Origin: Burkholderia sp. FERM BP-3421
GTDB lineage: Bacteria; Pseudomonadota; Gammaproteobacteria; Burkholderiales; Burkholderiaceae
NCBI RefSeq assembly: GCF_028657905.1
Contig: NZ_CP117782.1
Location: 248,001-312,000, forward strand
Length of the DNA stretch: 64,000 nt
Reading direction: 5' to 3'
In this document: one piece after another, positions 41,379 to 50,183 of the stretch
Layout of the letters: each line of letters starts with the position of its first letter
How positions within the stretch are numbered: position 1 is the first letter of the stretch
Program-made: the position numbers and the translations under genes
Notes under the pieces: generated by a model
What the model saw: the letters and a program-made list of their open reading frames with translations, nothing else
Database searches by the model: none
Told to the model about the DNA's origin: nothing

Positions 41379-41885
41379 ATGCCCAGCATGCCCACCGCCG
41401 CCCTCGATCGTACCGAGACCGTCTTTCGTTTCCTGGCCGAGCCGACTTCCGTGAATTTCGGCGGCAAGGTGCACGGCGGCGCGTTGATGAAGTGGATCGA
41501 CGAGACCGCCTATGCCTGCGCGGCCATCTGGTCGAGCCGTTATTGCGTGACCGTGAGCGTCGGCAATATCCGTTTCCAGCGGCCGATCCTGGTCGGCAAC
41601 CTGGTCGAGCTGAAGGCGCGGGTCGTCGCGACCGGCCGCACCAGCATGCACATTCACGTCTCGGTGCATGCCGGCGATCCGAAGGGCGGCGTGCTGCGCC
41701 AGACCACGGACTGCCTCGTCGTGTTCGTCGCGGTCGACGAGAACGGCAACCCGCTGCCGGTGCCGCCGTTCGTGCCCGCCAACGACGAGCAGAAGCGCCT
41801 GGCGAAGTACGCGATGGATGTGCGCGCGGCGCTCGACAAGATCATCGAGCTGAAGCCGGAAGAGGTCGCGAAGGGCGACGTTTGA
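41379..41885 (+). CDS. acyl-CoA thioesterase, hotdog fold (YciA/BACH-like)
   Basis: A 168-residue single-domain hotdog protein. SVNFGGKVHGGALMKWIDET is the hydrolase signature with the conserved Asp, and CVTVSVGNIRFQRPILVGNL plus the end of the fold are regular. ATG 41379 or 41388 is possible. It hydrolyses a range of acyl-CoAs in relatives; the range is not readable here. Confidence 0.87.
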   Translation: MPSMPTAALDRTETVFRFLAEPTSVNFGGKVHGGALMKWIDETAYACAAIWSSRYCVTVSVGNIRFQRPILVGNLVELKARVVATGRTSMHIHVSVHAGDPKGGVLRQTTDCLVVFVAVDENGNPLPVPPFVPANDEQKRLAKYAMDVRAALDKIIELKPEEVAKGDV

Positions 41886-41974
41886 TGGTCTGATCAATAC
41901 GCCCGGGCGCGGCGGTTGCCGCGCCCGGGCGAAATCGAATGCGTCGCCCGGTTCGTCAGGGCGACGCGTCTGCC

Positions 41975-43369
41975 TCAGGCGTCGCCGACCATGTCGCCGG
42001 GCCGCACCCACTCGTCGAACTGCGCCTCGGTCACATAGCCGAGCGCGAGCGCCGCGGCCTTCAGCGTCGAGCCTTCCTTGTGCGCCTTCTTCGCGATCTG
42101 CGCGGCCTTGTCGTAGCCGATGTGCGGATTGAGCGCGGTCACGAGCATCAGCGACTCATTGAGCAGCGTGTCGATCCGCGCGCGGTTCGGCTCGATGCCG
42201 AGCGCGCAGTGGTCGTTGAAGCTGTGCGCGCCGTCCGCGAGCAGGCGCACCGACTGCAATACGTTGTGCGCGATCATCGGCCGGAACACGTTCAGCTCGA
42301 AATTGCCGCTCGCGCCGCCGAAGTTCACCGCGACGTCGTTGCCGAACACCTGGCAGCACAGCATCGTCACGGCCTCGGACTGGGTCGGATTGACCTTGCC
42401 CGGCATGATCGAGCTGCCCGGCTCGTTCTCCGGAATCGACAGCTCGCCGAGCCCGCAGCGCGGCCCGCTCGCGAGCCAGCGCACGTCGTTGGCGATCTTC
42501 ATCAGGCTCGCGGCGATCGTCTTCAGCGCGCCGTGCGCGAACACCAGCGCATCGGCCGCGGCCATCACCTCGAACTTGTTCGGCGCGGTCACGAAGGGCA
42601 GGTGGGTGAGCGTCGCGATCTCGGCCGCGAAGGCCGCCGCGAACTTCGGATGCGCATTGAGGCCGGTGCCGACCGCCGTGCCGCCTTGCGCGAGCTGGTA
42701 CAGATGCGGCAGCGTCGCTTCGACGTGACGGATGCCCTGTTCGAGCTGCGCGACATAGCCCGAGAACTCCTGGCCGAGCGTGAGCGGCGTCGCGTCCTGC
42801 AGATGCGTGCGCCCGATCTTCACGATGCCGGCAAAGGCGCGCGCCTTCGCGTCGAGCGTCGTGCGCAGCGCGGCCAGCGCGGGCAGCAGGTGCTGCGTGA
42901 TCGCGCGCGCCGCCGCGATGTGCATCGCGGTCGGGAACACGTCGTTCGACGACTGCCCGCGATTCACGTCATCGTTCGGATGCACCTTGCGCGCCTCGCC
43001 GCGCACGCCGCCGAGCAGTTCGCTCGCGCGGTTCGCGATCACTTCGTTCAGGTTCATGTTGGTCTGCGTGCCGGAGCCCGTTTGCCAGACCGCGAGCGGG
43101 AATTCGTCGGGATGGCGGCCGGCGATGATCTCGTCGGCCGCGGCCACGATCGCGTGTGCCTTGTCCTCGGCGAGAACGCCCAGTTCGAGATTGACCGTGG
43201 CCGCCGCGCGCTTGATCAGCGCGAGCGCGTGGATCAGCTCGGGCGATTGCTTCTCGGTCGAGATCTTGAAGTTCTGCAAGGACCGCTGCGTCTGCGCGCC
43301 CCATAGCCGGGCGTCGGGCACGGCGATCTCGCCGAAGGTGTCGCGTTCCATCCGTACTGCTTCGCTCAT
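41975..43369 (-). CDS. fumC: class II fumarate hydratase FumC
   Basis: FumC (464 residues) interconverts fumarate and malate without an iron-sulphur cluster. GSSIMPGKVNPTQSEAVTM is the signature of the superfamily with the catalytic Ser loop. NMNLNEVIANRASELLGG, NDDVNRGQSSNDVFPTAMH and LARGGTAVGTGLN-like QLAQGGTAVGTGLNAHP are all present. It is the only fumarase in this window. Confidence 0.97.
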   Translation of the reverse strand: MSEAVRMERDTFGEIAVPDARLWGAQTQRSLQNFKISTEKQSPELIHALALIKRAAATVNLELGVLAEDKAHAIVAAADEIIAGRHPDEFPLAVWQTGSGTQTNMNLNEVIANRASELLGGVRGEARKVHPNDDVNRGQSSNDVFPTAMHIAAARAITQHLLPALAALRTTLDAKARAFAGIVKIGRTHLQDATPLTLGQEFSGYVAQLEQGIRHVEATLPHLYQLAQGGTAVGTGLNAHPKFAAAFAAEIATLTHLPFVTAPNKFEVMAAADALVFAHGALKTIAASLMKIANDVRWLASGPRCGLGELSIPENEPGSSIMPGKVNPTQSEAVTMLCCQVFGNDVAVNFGGASGNFELNVFRPMIAHNVLQSVRLLADGAHSFNDHCALGIEPNRARIDTLLNESLMLVTALNPHIGYDKAAQIAKKAHKEGSTLKAAALALGYVTEAQFDEWVRPGDMVGDA

Positions 43370-43502
43370 GATTCACTCCATCAGAATGAAAGAAGGAAGG
43401 CCGCGCGGCGCGCGGCGGGAAATGTAAGGGGAACGGGCGCCGCTTCTGCGGTGGCGTCCTGAGACAGCTAGCATAGCGCCGCGCGCGATTTCGCGTCGCG
43501 GC

Positions 43503-43578
43503 GCGGCATCAGTGCGGCATCAGTGCGGCATCAGTGCGGCATCAGTGCGGCATCAGTGCGGCATCAGTGCGGCATCAG
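43503..43578. repeat. 11-bp tandem repeat, six full copies plus one partial
   Basis: The unit GCGGCATCAGT is repeated from 43503; the last copy lacks its final base. On the minus strand the first units encode the end of the MATE protein (SLMPH) and its stop; the rest is downstream of it. The copies are identical, so the array is probably young and could vary in number. Confidence 0.92.
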
Positions 43579-44946
43579 CGATGCGCTCTTGCGGTGGAAG
43601 CGCCAGGTCATCAGCACCGCGACGCTGGCGAGCCCGGCGGCCAGGCCCCACCACAGGCCGCGCACGCCGAGGCCGGCATGGAACGCGAACCAGTAGGCGG
43701 TCGGAAAGCCGATGCCCCAGTAGCCGAGGGTCGCGGCGAGCATCGGCACGCGGGTGTCCTTGAGCCCGCGCAGGCAGCCGGAGCCGACCGTCTGCATGCC
43801 GTCGACGATCTGGAACACCGCGGCGATGCCGAGCAGCGACATCGCGAGCGTGACCGTGTGCGCGTTGGCGGGATCGTCGAGCCTCAGGTAGAGGCCGACG
43901 ATCGCGTGGGGCGCGAAGATCAGCACGAGGCCCGACAGCGACATGAACGCCACCCCGAGCGCGAGCGCGACGAAGCCCGCGTGGCGGGCCGCGAGGGGTT
44001 GCCCCGCGCCGACCCAGTAGCCGACCCGCACGTTGGCGGCCTGGCCGATGGAGAGCGGCACCATGAACGCGACCGACGCGACGTTGAGCGCGATCTGATG
44101 GGCGGCCAGCGACGATTCGCCGAGCACGCCGACCGTGAGGCCCGTCGCGAGAAACAGCGTGGATTCCACGCCGTAGGTGATGGCGACCGGCCAGCCGATG
44201 CCGACCAGCTCGCCCATCAGCGGCAGCTTCGGCCGCGAGCGGGCGACGAAGTGGCGGAATGCGGGGCGGCCGTGCAGCAGCACGAGCAGCGTGGTGGCGC
44301 TGATCCAGATGGTGATCGCGGTGGCGGTCGCGGAGCCGAGGAAGCCGAGACGGGGCAGGCCGAACGCGCCGTGGATCAGCCCGTAGTTGAGCACTGCATT
44401 GATGCCGACGCACACGACGGACACCCACAGCAGGCGCCGCGCGGCACCGATCGCGGGCAGGAACGAGCGCATCAGCCCGACGCCGATCAGGCTGCCGGGC
44501 GCGGCGAAGCGCAGCACGCCCGCGTATTCGCCGACGTTGCGCGCGAGCAGCGGCGGCTCGTGGAACATCAGCAGGATCGGTTCCGCGAACGACAGCAGCA
44601 GGAAGGCCGGCACCGTGAGCAGCATGGCGAGCGCGAAGCCGGTCCAGTAGATGTGCGGCACCTCGTGGTCGGCCTTCGCGCCGCGCGCGTGCGCGACGCT
44701 CACGCTGATCGAGGTCAGCACGCCCTGCATCAGCGTGACCACCACGAAGAACAGATTGGCGCCGAGGCCGCCCGCGGCAAGCGAATCGGGGCCGAGCGAG
44801 CCGAGCAGCACGGTGTCGGTGACGCTCATCGCCATCTGCGACAGTTGGGCGATGGCGAGCGGCGCGGCGAGGCGCGCGGTGTCGGAGGCGTGACGAGTGA
44901 GCGACGGCGGCGCGGCGGCCGTCCGCGAGAAAGCAGGAGGCGACAT
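43564..44946 (-). CDS. MATE-family multidrug/sodium efflux transporter (NorM-like)
   Basis: The protein is 460 residues from ATG 44946 (MSPPAFSRTAAAPPS). Twelve hydrophobic segments and MATE-typical LAAPLAIAQLSQMAMSVTDT, then GLGANLFFVVVTLMQG, and IGWPVAITYGVESTLFLATG place it in the NorM group, exporting cationic drugs against sodium or protons. The C-terminus (KSASLMPH) and stop lie in the tandem repeat at 43564-43578. Confidence 0.9.
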   Translation of the reverse strand: MSPPAFSRTAAAPPSLTRHASDTARLAAPLAIAQLSQMAMSVTDTVLLGSLGPDSLAAGGLGANLFFVVVTLMQGVLTSISVSVAHARGAKADHEVPHIYWTGFALAMLLTVPAFLLLSFAEPILLMFHEPPLLARNVGEYAGVLRFAAPGSLIGVGLMRSFLPAIGAARRLLWVSVVCVGINAVLNYGLIHGAFGLPRLGFLGSATATAITIWISATTLLVLLHGRPAFRHFVARSRPKLPLMGELVGIGWPVAITYGVESTLFLATGLTVGVLGESSLAAHQIALNVASVAFMVPLSIGQAANVRVGYWVGAGQPLAARHAGFVALALGVAFMSLSGLVLIFAPHAIVGLYLRLDDPANAHTVTLAMSLLGIAAVFQIVDGMQTVGSGCLRGLKDTRVPMLAATLGYWGIGFPTAYWFAFHAGLGVRGLWWGLAAGLASVAVLMTWRFHRKSASLMPH

Positions 44947-45071
44947 GGAATGAGCGCGCGCGCGGATACTTGCCCGCACGCTTGTTTATTTTTGAGAGAC
45001 AGTCAGCTTACGGGTTTCGTCCGACGCTGTCGATCAGGTGCGCCGAAGGCCATGTCGCCGACAGGGGCTCG

Positions 45072-45290
45072 CTAGCCCGCGTGCACCGCGATCCGCGTGT
45101 CGCCGAGCAGCACCACCTGGCCGTCGCGGATCTTGCAGGTCTTGCGCAGCTCGACCGCGCCGTCGACCTTCACCGCGCCCGACGCGACGAGCACTTTCGC
45201 CGAGCCGCCGCTGTCGGCGAGCCCGGTGATCTTGAGCAGGTTGTGCAGTTCGACGAAGTCGCCGGTCAGGGTGAAATCCAGGTTGGGCAT
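45072..45290 (-). CDS. YbcJ-like S4-domain RNA-binding protein
   Basis: A 72-residue S4-domain protein. DFVELHNLLKITGLADSGGS then AKVLVASGAVKVDGAVELRK is the compact S4 fold (as in E. coli YbcJ and the Hsp15 core). It probably binds structured RNA; no other domain is present. Confidence 0.88.
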   Translation of the reverse strand: MPNLDFTLTGDFVELHNLLKITGLADSGGSAKVLVASGAVKVDGAVELRKTCKIRDGQVVLLGDTRIAVHAG

Positions 45291-45402
45291 GGCGGAACGG
45301 GCGCGGCGCGCCGGGAGAATGGCTCCGCATGATAAGCCAGCGCGCGCCGCGCCGGGGATAAAGCGCGCGCGCGGCGGAGGGCCGGATCCCGGGGCCGCGC
45401 GT

Positions 45403-46194
45403 TTACGGGCGCCGCTGTTGCTGCTGTTGTTGCTGCGCCTGGCCCGCGTTCGGCCGCACCGGGGTCGCGACCATGAAGACGCTGCGCAGCCATGCGGCGG
45501 CGCGCGAGAAGATGTCGTAAGGCTCGTCGATGAAGATCTCGGGTTTCAGGAGCCGCAGGTATTCCATGATCTGCTGCGCTTCCTGCTTCTGGAACGAGCC
45601 GTGCGCGAGCCCGAGCCGCAGCAGGCCGCGCAGTTCGCCGAGCTTTTCGCGCGCGGCGCTGCCGACGTTCATCTCGCAGGCGAGCTTCGCCTCGTAGACG
45701 CGCTGCCGCAGCGATTCCGCCAGCCGCCACGCGGGCGTCTGCATGCGCTCCTCGAGGGTCTGGATGTCGATCGCGGCCGCCTTGATCTGCGCGGCGAGCG
45801 GATCGACGAGCGTGTCTTCGCCCTGCGCCTCGGAGACGATCGCGGCGGCCCAGTCGCGGCACGCCTTCGCCAGCTCGTCGGGGGTCCACTCGGAGCGCGA
45901 CGCGAACCCGAAGCCGAATTCGCCGGCCTGCCGCATCAGGATCGCGACGACATCGGGGAATTCCTTGTCGAGCGTGCGTTTCGCCCACGCGTACTGGCCG
46001 CCTTGCAGCATGCGCTGCACCGCGTGCTCGGTCAGCGGCACCATGTTGTCGAGCAGCTTCGCGCGCAGGAAGTCCTCGAACGACGGGGTGGCGAATTGCG
46101 GGTCGAGCTTGAGCGACACGCGCAGGAACGCTTCGAAGTCCTTGCGCAGGGAGTCGACGGTGTCGTCCTTGATGGATAGGGTGATCTGGCCCAT
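45403..46194 (-). CDS. conserved hypothetical protein with polyglutamine tail
   Basis: A 263-residue protein starting MGQITLSIKDDTVDSLRKDF. No signal peptide or membrane segment is evident and the sequence is largely helical. The end is a run of about ten glutamines in QAQQQQQQQRRP, encoded by a short CAG/CAA repeat. I do not recognise a family. The gene is upstream of and codirectional with the S4-protein gene. Confidence 0.65.
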   Translation of the reverse strand: MGQITLSIKDDTVDSLRKDFEAFLRVSLKLDPQFATPSFEDFLRAKLLDNMVPLTEHAVQRMLQGGQYAWAKRTLDKEFPDVVAILMRQAGEFGFGFASRSEWTPDELAKACRDWAAAIVSEAQGEDTLVDPLAAQIKAAAIDIQTLEERMQTPAWRLAESLRQRVYEAKLACEMNVGSAAREKLGELRGLLRLGLAHGSFQKQEAQQIMEYLRLLKPEIFIDEPYDIFSRAAAWLRSVFMVATPVRPNAGQAQQQQQQQRRP

Positions 46195-46425
46195 GGTTCT
46201 CGATGCTCGATGCCGGCCGGCTGGGTGGCGCGCTGACGTCAGTGGGGCGAAGCCGCGCTGGCTGTTCGGGCCGGACAGCCGGCGCTTGCCGGAAGGTCTC
46301 GCCGCCCGCCCGCCGACGTCGACAGGTCGACCCCGCGCGACCGATGGCGGGGCCTCACCCGCTTAACGGCGGCGCAGCCGGAAACTTGAGGCCCCGGCCG
46401 GGCCCTTGAGGTCCGAGCACCGGAA

Positions 46426-46767
46426 TCAGGCCGGCGGCCAGGCGTTCGGCAGCACGATGCCTTGCCAGAGGAAGAACGCCGCGAGGCTGACCGTGATCGT
46501 CAGCAGCGGGCGGCGGGTCGCGGCCGACACGGCGATGGCGACGAGCCCGCCGACGAGCTGCGGGTTGCGCCAGGTGAATTCGGGCGCGCCGCCGTGCGGC
46601 GCGATCATCATCGGCGCGACGATCGCGGTGAGCACGGTGACCGGCACGAAGCCAAGCGCGGTGCGCAGGGGCGGCGGAAAGCGCAGCCGCTCACCGCACA
46701 GGAACAGCGTCGCGCGGATCGCATAAGTGACGAGCGCCATGCCGACGATCAGCAGCAGCAGGCTCAT
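46426..46767 (-). CDS. azlD: branched-chain amino acid exporter subunit AzlD
   Basis: A 113-residue membrane protein (MSLLLLIVGMALVTYAIRA, with FPPPLRTALGFVPVTVLTAI and the final AFFLWQGIVLPNAWPPA). AzlD partners AzlC in exporting branched-chain amino acids or their analogues. The start overlaps the azlC stop by a few bases. Confidence 0.9.
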   Translation of the reverse strand: MSLLLLIVGMALVTYAIRATLFLCGERLRFPPPLRTALGFVPVTVLTAIVAPMMIAPHGGAPEFTWRNPQLVGGLVAIAVSAATRRPLLTITVSLAAFFLWQGIVLPNAWPPA

Positions 46768-47513
46768 GACGCGGCCTCGGTCGGCTCGGGCGCGCCCGAG
46801 CCCCGGCGCGACAGCGCGACGCCGACCGCGACGCCGGCCGCCACGGCGGCGAGCAGGCCGAGCTTGTACGGCCAGCCCAGCCAGCAGCAGGCGAGGACGC
46901 CCGCCGTGAGCGCGGCGGCGAGCTGGCGCGGGGCGGCGAGCTGCGGCACGACGATCGCGATGAAGGTTGCCGCCATCGCGAAATCGAGTCCGAGCGTGCG
47001 CAGGCCGGGAAAGGTCGCGCCGAACAGCAGGCCGGCGGCGGTCCAGACCTGCCAGTTCAGATACATCGCGAGGCTGGAGCCGAAGAAGTAATGCGGACCG
47101 AGCGTGCCGGGGGCGGCCTGGCGGTAGTGCGCCTGGGCGACCGCGAACGCCTCGTCGGTCAGGAGCGCGCCGAGCGTCGCGCGCCAGCGCAGCGGCAGGT
47201 GGGCGACATGGGGCGCGAGCGTCGCGCTGTAGAGCAGGTGGCGCAGGTTGACGATGAAGGTGGTTGCGAGCACCACCGCGAAGCCCGCGCCGCCGGCGAC
47301 GAGGCCGAGCGCGATGAACTGCGCGGAGCCGGCGTACACGACGAGCGACATCAGTTCGCCGTGCCACCACGTGAGCGGCCCGGTCGACACGAGCGTGCCG
47401 AAGATCACCCCGAACGGAGCGGCGCCGACGAGCATCGGCAGGGTGGCGCGCACGCCGGCGGCGAATTCGGCGCGCGGGCGGCGCGGCGGGGAAACGGAAA
47501 GGAACGGGTTCAA
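46764..47513 (-). CDS. azlC: branched-chain amino acid exporter subunit AzlC
   Basis: The 249-residue large subunit. AGVRATLPMLVGAAPFGVIFG, AQFIALGLVAGGAGFAVVLA and TFIVNLRHLLYSATLAPHVA are family signatures, with several membrane spans. It overlaps azlD, and an AraC-type gene on the same strand lies 72 bases upstream and may regulate it. Confidence 0.92.
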   Translation of the reverse strand: MNPFLSVSPPRRPRAEFAAGVRATLPMLVGAAPFGVIFGTLVSTGPLTWWHGELMSLVVYAGSAQFIALGLVAGGAGFAVVLATTFIVNLRHLLYSATLAPHVAHLPLRWRATLGALLTDEAFAVAQAHYRQAAPGTLGPHYFFGSSLAMYLNWQVWTAAGLLFGATFPGLRTLGLDFAMAATFIAIVVPQLAAPRQLAAALTAGVLACCWLGWPYKLGLLAAVAAGVAVGVALSRRGSGAPEPTEAAS

Positions 47514-47585
47514 CGGCTGGTGCCTCCAGGATCCCGTCAGCTTAGCGGCGCGGCGGCGCGCGGGCTTGTACGTTCTTGCCGCGGC

Positions 47586-48413
47586 TCAGGTCTGGCGCCA
47601 GCGGCCGGGCGGCACGCCGAACATGCGCCTGAAATGACGCGTGAAGTGGCTCTGGTCGGTGAAGCCGTTCGCGGCGGCGACGTCGGCGACCGCCACGCCC
47701 GCGCGCAGCGGCGCGAGCGCGCGCTGCAGGCGCAACTGGTTGCGCCAGGCGTGGGGCGGCATGCCGGTCTCGCGCACGAACAGCCGGGCCGCGTGAAACG
47801 GCGACAGGCCGGCCGCGCGGGCGACTTCCGCGAGCGTGACCGGATCGGCGAGGTCGGCGGCGAGCCGTTCGCGCATCGCGTCGACGCGCGGCTCGGCGTG
47901 CGCGAGCGCCTGGGGGCGGGCATGGGTGCCGGAATGGCGGACGATCAAGGTCGAGAACGCGTCGAGCATCGCCGTCTCGGCCGCGAGCGGATCGTCGCCG
48001 GCTTCGAGCGCCTGGTAGGCATGCAGGAGGCGTTGCGCGAGATCGAGGTCGCGGATCACGTCGGGGCGGAACCACGGCGCATCCTGCGGCGTGCCCGCGA
48101 GGGTCCGCGCGAGATCGTGGATGAAGTCGACCGGCACGTAGCCGACGCGGTAGCGCCAGCCGTCGTCGTGCGCGCGCGAGCCGGTGTGGACTTCACCCGG
48201 ATTGATCACGGGCACGGTGCCGGGCACGGCGACGTGCGTGGCGCCGCGGCAGGTGTAGCGCTCGGCGCCCGCCTCGATGACCGGGATCGTGTAGGCGTCG
48301 TGCCAGTGCAGCGCGAACGCCTGGTCGCGGTAGCGCGCCGTGACGAGATCCGCGTCGGGCAACAGCGGCGTGCGCCAGTAGCGCGCGGAGTCGCGGGAGC
48401 GGGGCGGGACCAT
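47586..48413 (-). CDS. AraC-family transcriptional regulator
   Basis: A 275-residue protein with a cupin-type N-terminal ligand domain (FALHWHDAYTIPVIEAGAER). The double-HTH C-terminus is in VTLAEVARAAGLSPFHAARL, then VAAANGFTDQSHFTRHFRRM and FGVPPGRWRQT. It lies directly upstream of azlC on the same strand, so exporter control is plausible; the effector may be an amino acid. This regulatory link is inferred from position. Confidence 0.88.
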   Translation of the reverse strand: MVPPRSRDSARYWRTPLLPDADLVTARYRDQAFALHWHDAYTIPVIEAGAERYTCRGATHVAVPGTVPVINPGEVHTGSRAHDDGWRYRVGYVPVDFIHDLARTLAGTPQDAPWFRPDVIRDLDLAQRLLHAYQALEAGDDPLAAETAMLDAFSTLIVRHSGTHARPQALAHAEPRVDAMRERLAADLADPVTLAEVARAAGLSPFHAARLFVRETGMPPHAWRNQLRLQRALAPLRAGVAVADVAAANGFTDQSHFTRHFRRMFGVPPGRWRQT

Positions 48414-48432
48414 GGCCGGTGCGGTGGCGCGC

Positions 48433-48906
48433 CTACTTGAGCGGAATCGGCGTGCCTTCGGGCACGGGCACCGCGGTCACGCTGTTCTTCGGGCTGCCGC
48501 TCGCGATGCGGTCGCTGTAGGTCAGGTAGATGAGCGTGTTGCGCTTGCGGTCGACCACCCGCACCACGTGCAGGGTCTTGAAGATGAACGACATGCGCTC
48601 GCTGAACACGTCGGTCTGCTGCTTGAGCGGCTCGGTGAAGCGGATCGGGCCGACCTGACGGCAGGCGATCGACGCCTCGCTCGGATCCTCGGCGATCCCG
48701 AGGCTGCCCTTGATGCCGCCCGTGCGGGCGCGCGACACGTAGCAGGTCACGCCGTTGACGAGCGGATCGTCGTAGGCCTCGACCACGACGCGATCGGAGC
48801 CGGTCAGGCGGAAATTGGTGTTGACGCTGCCGACTTCCTCGGCGTGGGCGGCGGTAAGCGGCAGGAGGGCGGCGCAAAGCGCCAGGGCGGGGCGACGGAT
48901 GTTCAT
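48433..48906 (-). CDS. creA: CreA-family exported protein
   Basis: A 157-residue protein from ATG 48906 (MNIRRPALALCAALL), with a signal peptide ending AAHAEE. EVGSVNTNFRLTGSDRVVVE, VNGVTCYVSRARTGGIKGSL and the rest are CreA-like; the function of this periplasmic family is not established. Confidence 0.9.
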   Translation of the reverse strand: MNIRRPALALCAALLPLTAAHAEEVGSVNTNFRLTGSDRVVVEAYDDPLVNGVTCYVSRARTGGIKGSLGIAEDPSEASIACRQVGPIRFTEPLKQQTDVFSERMSFIFKTLHVVRVVDRKRNTLIYLTYSDRIASGSPKNSVTAVPVPEGTPIPLK

Positions 48907-49236
48907 GGGCTGCGGGCGTGACGGTTGCGGAGGGAGCACGACTCTAGCATGCCGCCGCGCGCGGGGTGGGTGCGCCAAAAGACCGAAGGGCGGGTGGGCG
49001 GGGCGGCCTGCTGCGCGCCTGCGATCCGGGGAAAAGAAAAGTTTCGGGCGCCCGGCATCCTTCGATGTCTCGATGCCCCGCCCCGGGTTTGAATCGCGTG
49101 GTTTCCCGCCCGATTTCGCATTGGCGTGGAACGTACGGAATGCCGCGCGCTATTTAGGCGCGGGTCATGGGCTTTGCAGCCAAGGATGGGGTCAGCGGCC
49201 GGCGGGCGCGATGCCGCGCGAGCGGCCTACAAAGCA
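48907..49236. other. intergenic region between creA and the tRNA-Asn cluster
   Basis: About 330 bases. No gene or RNA is recognised. It should hold the creA promoter on its left. GC is uneven, with an A/T-rich patch at about 49025-49055. Confidence 0.6.
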
Positions 49237-49268
49237 CAACGCCCCAGGCTTTTCAGCCTGGGGCGTTG
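49237..49268 (-). terminator. hairpin after the promoter-distal tRNA-Asn
   Basis: A perfect 14-bp stem (49237-49250 with 49255-49268) with a 4-base loop TTTC. On the minus strand it follows the tRNA gene, but the T run after it is short, so it could also act as a 3' processing or stability element. Confidence 0.65.
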
Positions 49269-49275
49269 ATATGTT

Positions 49276-49351
49276 TGGCTCCCCGACCTGGGCTCGAACC
49301 AGGGACCTACGGATTAACAGTCCGGCGCTCTACCGACTGAGCTATCGGGGA
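49276..49351 (-). tRNA. tRNA-Asn (anticodon GTT), distal copy
   Basis: 76 bases including the encoded CCA. The minus strand reads TCCCCGATAGCTCAGTCGG at the start. The anticodon loop is CTGTTAATC with GTT, and the T arm contains GGTTCGAGCC. The acceptor stem TCCCCGA pairs with TCGGGGA. It is identical to the copy at 49421, 69 bases away. Confidence 0.97.
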
Positions 49352-49386
49352 ATAAAACGGGTGCTGCGTGTCTGTTCGCTGCCATG

Positions 49387-49410
49387 AAAAAGCCCGTCAG
49401 CAACGGGCCT
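49387..49410 (-). terminator. rho-independent terminator between the two tRNA-Asn genes
   Basis: The stem 49392-49397 with 49403-49408 and 5-base loop is followed on the minus strand by TTTTTC. It would stop transcripts of the promoter-proximal copy, unless the distal copy is served by read-through. Confidence 0.65.
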
Positions 49411-49420
49411 TTGCATTTCT

Positions 49421-49496
49421 TGGCTCCCCGACCTGGGCTCGAACCAGGGACCTACGGATTAACAGTCCGGCGCTCTACCGACTGAGCTATCGGGGA
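49421..49496 (-). tRNA. tRNA-Asn (anticodon GTT), promoter-proximal copy
   Basis: Same 76-base sequence as the distal copy, with encoded CCA. A consensus promoter stands 20 bases upstream. Confidence 0.97.
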
Positions 49497-49516
49497 ACAA
49501 ACAGCAGAGAAACGAG

Positions 49517-49545
49517 ATTCTATGGTGCGTTGGTCAGTCTGTCAA
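49517..49545 (-). promoter_or_regulatory. strong sigma-70 promoter of the tRNA-Asn genes
   Basis: On the minus strand: TTGACA (49545-49540), a 17-base spacer, and TAGAAT (49522-49517). The -35 and spacing are ideal and the -10 differs from TATAAT at one base. Transcription would start near 49510. Confidence 0.88.
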
Positions 49546-49592
49546 CAGTTTTGGCGGCAATGCAGCAAAAAAGCGCGCGCCGCCGTGCGGGC

Positions 49593-49916
49593 TCAACGCT
49601 CGAGCAGGTGCAGCTTGTCCTGGACGTCCTTCCACTCGTCGGCATCGGCCGGCGCGGGCTTGGTCTTGGTGATCGACGGCCATGCCTTCGCCAGTTCAGC
49701 GTTCAGCGGAGTGAACTGCTGCTGGTCGCCCGGCACGTCTTCTTCCGCGTAGATCGCGTTGGTCGGGCACTCGGCGACGCAAACCGCGCAATCGATACAC
49801 TCGTCCGGGTCGATCGCGAGGAAGTTGGGGCCTTCACGGAAGCAATCCACCGGGCATACATCGACGCAATCCGTGTATTTGCACTTGATGCAGCCTTCGG
49901 TCACTACGTGAGTCAT
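49593..49916 (-). CDS. fdxA: 7Fe-8S ferredoxin FdxA
   Basis: FdxA (107 residues) binds a 3Fe-4S and a 4Fe-4S cluster. EGCIKCKYTDCVDVCPVDCF and the second cluster motif CIDCAVCVAECP are complete. The C-terminal extension (about 40 residues) is common in this family. It is a housekeeping electron carrier of unknown partner here. Confidence 0.93.
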   Translation of the reverse strand: MTHVVTEGCIKCKYTDCVDVCPVDCFREGPNFLAIDPDECIDCAVCVAECPTNAIYAEEDVPGDQQQFTPLNAELAKAWPSITKTKPAPADADEWKDVQDKLHLLER

Positions 49917-50183
49917 TCAAATTGCTCCTGCTTGGCGATGTGTATATGGGGTATGGGCGTGGCGCCAAAAGCGGCATTGTAACTGAAGCGCAAAACCCGC
50001 ATGCAGCGCGCGGATTCCCGGCTTATACCGTTTCGTGATTAGTTTATGGCGGCGCAAACGCCCCGGCGTCCGCCCTCGCGGATGGTCCGGCCCGTATTCG
50101 GGTAACATGGTCGCCACGGAGCGGGCGGCGCGCAGGGGCGCGCGGATCTCCGGGCTCCGTCTCGATTTTGGTTGTCCTGAATC

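Noticed and set aside
43503..43578. A CRISPR array
   Set aside because: The repeats are 11 bp with no spacers between them and no cas genes nearby.
49368..49982. A plus-strand protein of 204 codons
   Set aside because: It crosses a tRNA-Asn gene and is antisense to fdxA, which has complete iron-sulphur motifs.
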